The position numbers were made by a program, and so were the translations under genes. DNA of 6,405 nt from Clostridia bacterium (GTDB lineage: Bacteria > Bacillota > Clostridia > Christensenellales > CAG-1252). Location of the stretch: NCBI GenBank assembly GCA_017615515.1, contig JAFZZX010000162.1, positions 1 through 6,405 of the forward strand. Direction: 5' to 3'. Positions 1 through 5,476 of this stretch are shown here, one piece after another. Under the pieces are notes generated by a model, which saw nothing but the letters and a program-made list of their open reading frames with translations, did not search any database and had not been told where the DNA came from. Within the stretch, counting starts at the first letter, position 1, and each line of letters begins with the position of its first letter.

Positions 1-55
1 CGAATGAGCGTACTCCTTGTACGTGATTTCGTCAAGCCGAAGTCAGAAACGAAGA
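1..55. repeat. 55-base repeat, copy 1
   Basis: These bases match 153-207 at 54 of 55 positions; the only difference is T at 32 against C at 184. The copy starts at the window edge, so its left end is unseen. It contains the short palindrome GTAC-TCCTT-GTAC flanked by CGAA and TTCG arms, and so can form the inner part of the hairpin seen in full in copy 2. Such high identity in a non-coding stretch suggests a dispersed or recently duplicated element rather than chance. Strand is arbitrary. Confidence 0.9.
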
Positions 56-144
56 GCTATCCGATTCCCACCCCAGCCGCTAACGTCCGCATATCAGGCG
101 CACCCGTTTGAGGGCGAATGCGCGCGGAGATCGAGGCTCGACGA

Positions 145-190
145 GGCTTGCGCGAATGAGCGTACTCCTTGTACGTGATTTCGCCAAGCC
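145..190. repeat. Long hairpin within the repeat element
   Basis: The arms pair as 145-150 with 185-190 (GGCTTG/CAAGCC), 152-156 with 180-184 (GCGAA/TTCGC) and 161-165 with 171-175 (CGTAC/GTACG). That gives 16 perfect base pairs with one bulged base (151), a 4x4 internal loop (157-160 and 176-179) and a five-base terminal loop. No T-run follows on either strand, so it is not a standard intrinsic terminator. As RNA it would sit just 3' of the DUF1015 gene, where it could protect or process the message end; that role is inferred. Confidence 0.75.
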
Positions 191-207
191 GAAGTCAGAA
201 ACGAAGA
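153..207. repeat. 55-base repeat, copy 2
   Basis: This is the second copy of the 1-55 repeat, 152 bases further on, with one substitution (C at 184 for T at 32). It ends about 20 bases past the DUF1015 stop codon, so on the transcribed strand it lies directly downstream of that gene. Together with 145-152 it forms the full hairpin described separately. Its function is unknown; its position resembles REP or BIME-type intergenic palindromes. Confidence 0.9.
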
Positions 208-227
208 TATACGCGATGCAGTCGCCC

Positions 228-1454
228 TCAAACGATCTTGCGGGCTTCTAAGTAATACCGTTTTTCCTCCGCTTCCCCCATCGAGAAGGTCTTTCTCGGC
301 AGGGAGCCGTGCTTGACGACGTAGGGGAAGAGCTCCCGTTTCTCCATCACGGGCATAAAGATCGCGACGCCGTCCTTCTCCGCCGCCACGCTCGCGAGAT
401 AATCGTCGCCGTGAATATAGTCCACCGACGTCCCTTCGTGAGCGGCGATATAGTCGTCCAAAAAGTCCTGCACCGCCTTGACCGCTTCCGCCGCCACGGC
501 AGGAACGGAAACGCCGTACATTTTGTCACGGTACAAGACCGAAATATGTCCGTCGCCCTTGAGCGCGGACTGCATCTCACGAATGAAGGATTCGCCGACG
601 CCGAACACGACGCGATGGATCGCCTCGAAGATAAGATCTTTGTCGTACAAGTTCACGATCTCGGCGAGCACGAAGCGCGCGGGGTGCATCTCCCTTTCCG
701 CTTCGGACAGGGTCGGTTTGATCCTCTCCCACAAAAGTTTCGCAGTCGCAACGGAATGGTTGCCGTCGCCCACGGCGAAAAGGAAGGGAGTCTTGCTACC
801 GTAGCGCGCGAGCATACGGCTTTCGTCCGAGAGCGCGCGGAGCGCCTCGATCGCCCTCTCGGGGTGCGGGAGCAGATAGCCCTTGATATGTCCGCCCTTC
901 ATATTGAGATCGGTATCGTAAAGGGGCGCGGATCTCTCCGCCTCCTCGACGAGAGGCTCGATGACTGTCTTGTCCTCGTCGTCGATCAGGATCAAGACGT
1001 GCGGGAGTTCGAGCGGAGCGTTCTCGCGGATCTTCAAGCGGACGGGAAGGCGCTCTTTGACCGTCGCTTCGGTCGCGCGGATCATCGGGGTCGCCCCCGC
1101 CGCGAAATCGTATTCTTCGAGGTCGAGCGCAAGCAAAATGCCGGTGCGCTTGTGCCCGTACGCCGTCTCCCTCTCGGTCAGGATCACGCCTTCCACTTCA
1201 CGGAAAACGCCGTCCGAAAGGTATTTCTTCATATAGTCGTTGATGCTTTGGATGCGCTCTTCCATATCCCCTTTGTCGAGATAGTATTCGGGGAAGATCA
1301 CGTTGAGCGCGGAAGTCTCGCCGCAATAGTCTTGTAAACTCAGCCAATACTGTCCTTGCGAGGTGAATTGATCGCAGGCAATGACAGCCCATTTCTCCAT
1401 GTCTACGCTCTCCTTCGGCAGGAGAACGCGGGGGATCCTCACGATGTCTTTCAT
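228..1454 (-). CDS. DUF1015 family protein
   Basis: This is a 408-residue soluble protein with no signal peptide or membrane segment, and it matches DUF1015 in length and content. Recognisable features are the N-terminal IPRVLLPK segment, an IRATEAT...ERLP block near 125-138, and the signature VGDGNHS at 228-234. The biochemical function is not established. The DGNHS motif recalls the DGxHR box of ParB/SerK-like proteins, so a nucleotide-linked or serine-related role is possible but speculative. The ATG overlaps the cdaA stop codon by one base (TAATG). A GGAGG lies 14 bases upstream (1469-1473), rather far away, so translation may depend on coupling to cdaA. The 3' end runs into the inverted repeat and hairpin region. 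The family call is firm; the function is open. Confidence 0.9.
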   Translation of the reverse strand: MKDIVRIPRVLLPKESVDMEKWAVIACDQFTSQGQYWLSLQDYCGETSALNVIFPEYYLDKGDMEERIQSINDYMKKYLSDGVFREVEGVILTERETAYGHKRTGILLALDLEEYDFAAGATPMIRATEATVKERLPVRLKIRENAPLELPHVLILIDDEDKTVIEPLVEEAERSAPLYDTDLNMKGGHIKGYLLPHPERAIEALRALSDESRMLARYGSKTPFLFAVGDGNHSVATAKLLWERIKPTLSEAEREMHPARFVLAEIVNLYDKDLIFEAIHRVVFGVGESFIREMQSALKGDGHISVLYRDKMYGVSVPAVAAEAVKAVQDFLDDYIAAHEGTSVDYIHGDDYLASVAAEKDGVAIFMPVMEKRELFPYVVKHGSLPRKTFSMGEAEEKRYYLEARKIV

Positions 1455-2308
1455 TACTTCTTGACGCTCCTCCCGAATTGTCTGGAACTCCTGCGGCTGA
1501 GGTCGGTGATGCCGAACGCGGTGTCCAATGCGTCCATCAGTTTCTCACCCGTGATATAGCGCTTGATGTCGCCGTTCTGCACGAGCGAGATGATGCCCGT
1601 TTCCTCGCTGACCACGATGGTCAAAACGTCGCTCTCCTCGGTGATGCCGATCGCGGCGCGGTGACGGGTGCCGAGATCCTTGCTGATCGCGGGGTTCTGC
1701 GAAAGGGGCAGGAAGCAACCGGCGGCGAGGACCATATTGTTCTTGATGATGACGGCGCCGTCGTGCAGGGGCGCGTGCGTATTGAAAATGCTCTCCAAAA
1801 GGGGCGCGGACAGAATGCTGTTCAGACGAATGCCGGTATCGAGCATATTCGAGGAGATGATGGTCGGGCAAACGACGATCAGCGCGCCGATATTATTCTT
1901 CGAGAGGTTTTGGCATGCCTTGACGATCTCGCCCGAGGCGTAACGAAGATCATCCTCGTTGCGGGTATTGTGCAGTTTCGCATAGACGTTCTCCTCGTTC
2001 TGTCCGCCGAACTTGGCGAAGAGGAGTTTCAGATCGGACTGATAGACCACCGCGCTCGCGACGATAAAGATGACGCCGCCGAACCGCAGGATCTCCCTGG
2101 TGAAGTAGATGGATCTCAGTTCGAAGAAAGCGATGCAGACGTCCACCCCCGCGACGAGCAGGGTATAAAAGACGAAGAAGATGCCGACGCGATAATTCTT
2201 CTTGCGGAAGAAAAAGAACATCGTCGCCACCAGGAACAACAGCAGAGCCGCCGCATCTACGAGCGAGAGCCAGCCGATGTTGTGGAAATACTGAATAAGA
2301 GCGTCCAT
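1454..2308 (-). CDS. cdaA: Diadenylate cyclase, CdaA type
   Basis: It makes cyclic di-AMP from two ATP; this second messenger controls potassium and osmolyte balance and wall homeostasis in Bacillota. The 284-residue protein has hydrophobic segments near 14-34, 41-62 and 75-90, then the DAC (DisA_N) domain from about 105 to 260. Both signatures are intact: LHDGAVI with DGA at 183-185, and GTRHRAA with RHR at 215-217, followed by VVSEETG at 232-238. ATG at 2308 is chosen because GAGGTGA (2314-2320) sits 5 bases upstream. An in-frame GTG at 2317 would add three residues but lies inside that ribosome binding site. The membrane region is not typical of CdaA, and the usual downstream cdaR and glmM are absent; a DUF1015 gene follows instead. 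The enzyme call is firm; whether it is the only cyclase in the cell cannot be seen here. Confidence 0.95.
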   Translation of the reverse strand: MDALIQYFHNIGWLSLVDAAALLLFLVATMFFFFRKKNYRVGIFFVFYTLLVAGVDVCIAFFELRSIYFTREILRFGGVIFIVASAVVYQSDLKLLFAKFGGQNEENVYAKLHNTRNEDDLRYASGEIVKACQNLSKNNIGALIVVCPTIISSNMLDTGIRLNSILSAPLLESIFNTHAPLHDGAVIIKNNMVLAAGCFLPLSQNPAISKDLGTRHRAAIGITEESDVLTIVVSEETGIISLVQNGDIKRYITGEKLMDALDTAFGITDLSRRSSRQFGRSVKK

Positions 2309-2313
2309 AAGCG

Positions 2314-2320
2314 TCACCTC
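2314..2320 (-). promoter_or_regulatory. Ribosome binding site fixing the cdaA start
   Basis: On the minus strand GAGGTGA ends 5 bases before ATG at 2308, a good spacing. The alternative upstream GTG codon at 2317 is part of this motif, so it is unlikely to be the start. Confidence 0.8.
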
Positions 2321-2340
2321 ATATTGAACTGACTATAAGT

Positions 2341-2370
2341 ATAATATAAGGCGCGAAAAAAGAAAAGCAA
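2341..2370 (-). promoter_or_regulatory. Candidate sigma-A-type promoter for cdaA-DUF1015
   Basis: On the minus strand a TTGCTT -35-like hexamer (2365-2370) precedes an AT-rich -10 region. That region offers TATTAT (2341-2346, 18-base spacer) or TATATT (2343-2348, 16-base spacer). The -10 lies about 35 bases before the cdaA ATG. This is the only clearly non-coding AT-rich gap within the gene cluster. The -35 lies in the T-rich tail of the preceding putative terminator. Inferred from motif match only. Confidence 0.5.
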
Positions 2371-2398
2371 AAGAACCCAAAAACTCCGTTTTTGTCCT
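2356..2398 (-). terminator. Putative intrinsic terminator after the upper operon
   Basis: Directly after the TAA of the M28-like gene, the minus strand reads CAAAAAC-GGA-GTTTTTG (2378-2394), a perfect seven-pair stem. It can be extended by AAAGGA against TTCTTT with a two-base bulge. T-rich sequence runs on to about 2356. The stem is AT-rich and therefore weak, so termination may be partial and some read-through into cdaA is possible. Confidence 0.5.
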
Positions 2399-3649
2399 TT
2401 AGAAGCGGAAAACATCTCCGTCGTCGTCCGAATCAGAGGGCGGATCGCCTGCGTCGCGAGCGTCGTCGGAGCGCAATTCTTCGAAGGGATCTGCGGATCT
2501 ATCCGAAGATTTGGCAGGTTCCCACACGACGTCCCGCCGATCCTTCCCTTGGCGCAGGATCAGGAAAATGAAGAAGGCAAGGAGAGCGGCGATGCCGATG
2601 AAGGAGATCAGATAGTAGGCAAGATCGCTGTTAAGATCCGCGCCCGAAGTCTCCTTCGCCGCCTCGTCCAAAACCGCCGAAAGGCGCCGGTCCTTTACGC
2701 CTGCGATCACGACCTTGGTCGCCGCGAGCAAGCGGGAAGAGGTAGCCTCTTTGCCCCCGTTCAAGCGGTCGATCTCCTCGATCGTATCGAGCGAAGTACC
2801 CTCGATGTCTCCCTTGCCCGGATAGCGATACAGTCCGCTGTCGTAGTCCCACGCTCCGCTCGTGAAGTTCACGCACGGAATATCCTCGTTCATAAAGGAA
2901 AGATTCGCGCCGAGCAAACCGAGGTGGAGATAGGAGTAAGCGCCTTCCCCCATCGAAAGCGCCGACGGGCGCTTGTAGGTCGGAGCCGCCTCGAACGTCG
3001 CCCCCTGCTCGGAAGCGATCTCACGGAAATACGTTTCTTGCGCGCGCGGCAGATCGTCCGCATAGAGATAATCGCTGCGCCCCGCCGCGATGCAATCGAA
3101 ATTGATATAGAGGGCGATCGAGGAAAGGTCCAAGCCGCATTTCTCCACGTTGACCTCGGTGCCGAGCTCTATGCCGCCCCAAAAGGCGATCGCAATATCG
3201 TAGTCGAGCGGCAGAGAGACGAGTGCGTCCGCAACGTAGAGGAGCGCGCCGACCGAAAGCGCGGCGCTTGCGCCGTCGCCCACGCCGAGGCTGTCCGTCG
3301 GCTCGTAGCCGCCGTAGAAGGTGCCGATCAAGAGGGTGCGCCCTTTCCCGTTGTCCTTAAAGCCGATCACGTGCGTGAGTTCGTAGCTTTGCGTTTTACC
3401 CTCGTCATTCTCCCCCACCTGCCGATCGGTCGGCGTGGTCACGGTATAGCCGCGCGCGGACAGCCGATCCGCGAGGGTACGAGCCGCAGCCGCCTCACCC
3501 CCGGAGAGAATGTCGCGACGGGAATGCATCGCACAGTAGCTGACCGCCAAATCATACGGGACAGCCGTATCCGCAGAGGCGACGGGGACGGAAAGGAAGA
3601 GAGCGGCAAGCACCGTAAACAGTAAGATCAATCCCAAAACGCGTTTCAT
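2399..3649 (-). CDS. Membrane-anchored M28-like ectoprotein, probably inactive
   Basis: This 416-residue protein has a signal peptide (about 1-26, ending near VASADT), an extracytoplasmic domain, one membrane helix (about 344-365) and a strongly acidic cytoplasmic tail (366-416). The ectodomain follows the layout of M28 zinc aminopeptidases: TLLIGTFYGG at 105-114, GVGDGASAAL at 122-131, AFWGGIELG at 155-163 and INFDC at 182-186. Compared with active M28 enzymes, the first HxD has become FYG (F111, G113), the catalytic Glu of the EE pair is I160, and the last His appears replaced near G284. D125, E161 and D185 are kept. A fold-retaining, non-catalytic role such as binding or scaffolding is inferred. 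The start is ATG at 3649 with GGAGGT (3656-3661) six bases upstream, overlapping the previous stop by four bases (ATGA). The M28 fold is a motif-based call; alignments at the first and last ligand are less certain. Confidence 0.65.
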   Translation of the reverse strand: MKRVLGLILLFTVLAALFLSVPVASADTAVPYDLAVSYCAMHSRRDILSGGEAAAARTLADRLSARGYTVTTPTDRQVGENDEGKTQSYELTHVIGFKDNGKGRTLLIGTFYGGYEPTDSLGVGDGASAALSVGALLYVADALVSLPLDYDIAIAFWGGIELGTEVNVEKCGLDLSSIALYINFDCIAAGRSDYLYADDLPRAQETYFREIASEQGATFEAAPTYKRPSALSMGEGAYSYLHLGLLGANLSFMNEDIPCVNFTSGAWDYDSGLYRYPGKGDIEGTSLDTIEEIDRLNGGKEATSSRLLAATKVVIAGVKDRRLSAVLDEAAKETSGADLNSDLAYYLISFIGIAALLAFFIFLILRQGKDRRDVVWEPAKSSDRSADPFEELRSDDARDAGDPPSDSDDDGDVFRF

Positions 3650-4200
3650 CTCGCCACCTCCGAAATCAAAAGGATCAAGGAGAGCCCGAGCAGGACGAGC
3701 GGGATCACGGCTAAGGAGATCGCTAGGGACTTTCGGTCGTAATCGTGCCCGTTGTGTTTGACGAAATACGAGGCGCCGAGCGCTAGGAAAACCCAGTTCG
3801 TCACGGTGCGGATCGGGTCAAGCACGCGGGAAAGCGTTGGCAGGAAAAGCGCCGGCAAGACGACCAGCCCGCCGATGAGGAAACACGGGAGCGCGAAGGC
3901 AAGCGCCGTGCTTTCATAGTCCCGAAACCCGATCGGGAAAGGGGAAAACATCCCGTTGTTGCGCGTAAAGATCGCCCCCGAAATGCGGAAAGAGATCGTG
4001 ACGAGTACACGCGCGATCAGCGCGTATATCAAGACCGAAAGAATCGTCACCGCACCCGCCAGAGCGGAATAAGACATTCCCGTCAGATAGGAGGTTGCAG
4101 TGGAAACTTTCAAGAGATCCTTGAAGATCGAGAACGTCCCGGCGGCACCGACCGCAAAATACATAAAGTGCTTATTGCTTCGTTTCAATAATCCGATCAT
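3646..4200 (-). CDS. Multi-pass membrane protein of unknown function
   Basis: I do not recognise this 184-residue protein. Hydrophobic stretches near 44-70, 97-120, 133-147 and 158-180 suggest four membrane helices, with a weaker apolar stretch at 12-26 that could be a fifth. Between the first two strong helices lies a polar loop with FTRNNGMFSPFPIGFRDYES (78-97). A basic loop KHNGHDYDRK (148-157) precedes the last helix. The small size and helix pattern loosely resemble Yip1-type membrane proteins, but no diagnostic motif is visible. It overlaps holA upstream and the M28-like gene downstream by four bases each (ATGA both times), so the two membrane proteins are probably made together and may form a complex. 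That partnership is inferred from gene order alone. Confidence 0.85.
   Translation of the reverse strand: MIGLLKRSNKHFMYFAVGAAGTFSIFKDLLKVSTATSYLTGMSYSALAGAVTILSVLIYALIARVLVTISFRISGAIFTRNNGMFSPFPIGFRDYESTALAFALPCFLIGGLVVLPALFLPTLSRVLDPIRTVTNWVFLALGASYFVKHNGHDYDRKSLAISLAVIPLVLLGLSLILLISEVAR
3656..3661 (-). promoter_or_regulatory. Strong ribosome binding site of the M28-like gene
   Basis: GGAGGT lies six bases before the ATG at 3649, inside the last codons of the membrane protein gene. It supports the chosen start and, with the ATGA overlap, points to translational coupling. Confidence 0.75.
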
Positions 4201-5132
4201 TTACGCCTCGCTTCGATCGCCTCGGCGATCGCCAGATCCATGGCGTTCTCCACGCCGATATTACCCGACTTGAAGTCCTGTTCCAAGCCGTACATCTTCA
4301 TTAGTATGGTCAAGAGCTGTTTCGAGGTATAATTCGTCGCAGCCCGCTTCGCCTTTTGGAGCGGATAGGGGGCGACGCCGAGCGCCTTCGCGAGTTCCGC
4401 ATCGGGCACGTTTTTTGCAAGTTTCGTATGGAGCATCAGTCGAACGTAGTCGGTCAAACGGGTGAAAAACGGCGAATACTCGGCGGGGTTGCGCGCCAAA
4501 AGGGAGAGCACGTCGTACGCTCCCGTGTAACTACCACGCGCGATCGCGTCGGTAAAGTCGAACACCCGATAGGAATAGCTCGGCTCGACGTAGGCGGAGA
4601 CCGTCTCTTCGGTGATCTCGCCGAGCGGGATCATCTTCAAAAGTTCGTTCTTGATGCGGGTCATACTCATCTCGGTATAGGCGATGAGTTTCTTCGCCGC
4701 GCCATCGCGGATCGAACCGCCCATTTCCCGCGCGAGCCTGACGACGTAGGGGATCAATTCTCCCTCGCTCAAGGGGTCGAAGGTAAAGGCTCGTTCTCCC
4801 TTGACCTTCCCTTCCGTATTATACAAAACCAATACGCCCGTCGGCGCGGGAGAAGCAACGTAACGTTCGAGCGCCTTGACGTCGGCGTCCTTGAGCTTGC
4901 GGTCGCGGATCACGACCACCTTTCTGTCCGCCATCATCGGATAGTTCTGCACGGCGAAGATCGCGTCGTCGACCGACCTATCGTCGGATAGAACCTCGGT
5001 ATCGAGCTCGGAAGAGAGCGCCAAAAGGTCGGCATACGCAAGCTCCGACCAATACTTGTCCTCTCCGTCGATGCGATATAAGGGGGCTACGTCGCCCCGC
5101 GCGATCTGCGCCTTGAACTCGTAATAAAGCAT
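4197..5132 (-). CDS. holA: DNA polymerase III delta subunit
   Basis: HolA is the clamp-loader subunit that opens the beta sliding clamp during replication. The 311-residue protein, slightly shorter than the roughly 340-residue models, shows the family layout. The N-terminal APLYRIDGEDKYW (16-28) has GED where active AAA+ ATPases carry a Walker A, as expected for the non-ATPase delta subunit. Then come VLVLYNTEGKVKG (100-112), a helical lid with MTRIKNELLKM (157-167), FDFTDAIARG (191-200), and a C-terminal helical collar to 311 with LEQDFKSGN (283-291). The start is ATG at 5132, which overlaps the preceding stop by one base (TAATG). A longer frame from 5174 adds 14 arginine-rich residues within the upstream gene and is rejected. 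The ribosome binding site is weak (GGGG close to the ATG), so coupling to the upstream gene is likely. Having a replication gene between redox and membrane genes is unusual. Confidence 0.93.
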   Translation of the reverse strand: MLYYEFKAQIARGDVAPLYRIDGEDKYWSELAYADLLALSSELDTEVLSDDRSVDDAIFAVQNYPMMADRKVVVIRDRKLKDADVKALERYVASPAPTGVLVLYNTEGKVKGERAFTFDPLSEGELIPYVVRLAREMGGSIRDGAAKKLIAYTEMSMTRIKNELLKMIPLGEITEETVSAYVEPSYSYRVFDFTDAIARGSYTGAYDVLSLLARNPAEYSPFFTRLTDYVRLMLHTKLAKNVPDAELAKALGVAPYPLQKAKRAATNYTSKQLLTILMKMYGLEQDFKSGNIGVENAMDLAIAEAIEARRK

Positions 5133-5476
5133 TATACCCCGTAATCCGCCGTCGCGACGACACGAGCGCCGCACGAAACGGGATCTTCCGCGATCACGTC
5201 ACCCGTCACGACGACGCCTTCCACGCGGAACGCCGCCGCCCACGCGAGGAAATCTCCGATCTTGTCCTTCGGGATCGGACGATCGGTCTTCACGCTGACC
5301 ACGCCGCCGCGGGTGGTCTTCAAAAGGGTGGTCACGACGCGTTCGGGATGGCTGTATTCCGCCACGCCGTACTTCTCGCCGCGCGGGCAGGTATTGCCCG
5401 TCACGACGACCTTTCCGTCCTGTTCCGTCACCGTCAACGCGCACCCCATCGGGCACATTATGCAAGTGGTATCCAT
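5132..5476 (-). CDS. DUF1667 protein, probable Fe-S partner of the oxidoreductase
   Basis: This soluble protein of 114 residues opens with a cysteine cluster, C5-x2-C8-x3-C12 and then C30 in NTCPRGEKYG, followed by a compact domain containing RVVTTLLKT and RPIPK and ending with C102. This matches DUF1667 proteins, which sit beside an FAD-dependent oxidoreductase and a GlpA-like dehydrogenase in anaerobic glycerol-3-phosphate oxidation clusters. The cysteine spacing resembles the [4Fe-4S] site at the N-terminus of molybdopterin oxidoreductases, so an electron-transfer cluster is a reasonable inference. Two adjacent ATG codons (5479 and 5476) are possible starts. The ribosome binding site GGAGGA abuts the first, so the second, which leaves a three-base gap and gives a TGATG overlap with the upstream stop, is preferred; starting at 5479 adds one Met and gives an ATGA overlap. 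Confidence 0.88.
   Translation of the reverse strand: MDTTCIMCPMGCALTVTEQDGKVVVTGNTCPRGEKYGVAEYSHPERVVTTLLKTTRGGVVSVKTDRPIPKDKIGDFLAWAAAFRVEGVVVTGDVIAEDPVSCGARVVATADYGV

Larger units (their letters stand above)
106..233. repeat. 12-base perfect inverted repeat around the element
   Basis: GTTTGAGGGCGA at 106-117 is the exact reverse complement of 222-233, with 104 bases between. The right arm includes the DUF1015 stop codon (228-230) and the preceding valine codon. The enclosed DNA holds repeat copy 2 and its hairpin, so the minus-strand transcript could fold into a closed stem enclosing the inner hairpin. The arms could also mark the ends of an inserted repeat element. Confidence 0.7.

Noticed and set aside
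145..190. Hairpin as an intrinsic terminator for DUF1015
   Set aside because: No T-run follows the stem on the minus strand, and the same structure recurs in a repeated element, which fits a palindromic repeat better.
1..227. Two-copy repeat as a CRISPR array
   Set aside because: Only two copies, a 55-base unit and a 97-base gap; no regular repeat-spacer pattern and no cas genes nearby.
309..1337. Long plus-strand open frame (342 codons) opposite the DUF1015 gene
   Set aside because: Its translation is rich in Arg, His, Asp and Val with no recognisable family, as expected of the antisense of a GC-rich coding gene.
1478..2332. Plus-strand open frame opposite cdaA
   Set aside because: It fully overlaps a clear diadenylate cyclase with intact DGA and RHR motifs; its own translation has no recognisable domain.
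2549..3625. Long plus-strand open frame (358 codons) opposite the M28-like gene
   Set aside because: Low-complexity, charged translation without motifs. The minus-strand gene has a signal peptide, a good ribosome binding site and a family-like layout.
4356..4991. Plus-strand open frame opposite holA
   Set aside because: Antisense shadow of holA, with no family features.
5133..5174. Upstream extension of holA to an ATG at 5174
   Set aside because: It would add 14 arginine-rich residues unlike HolA N-termini and overlap the DUF1667 gene by 43 bases. The ATG at 5132 gives the neat TAATG junction and the usual N-terminus.
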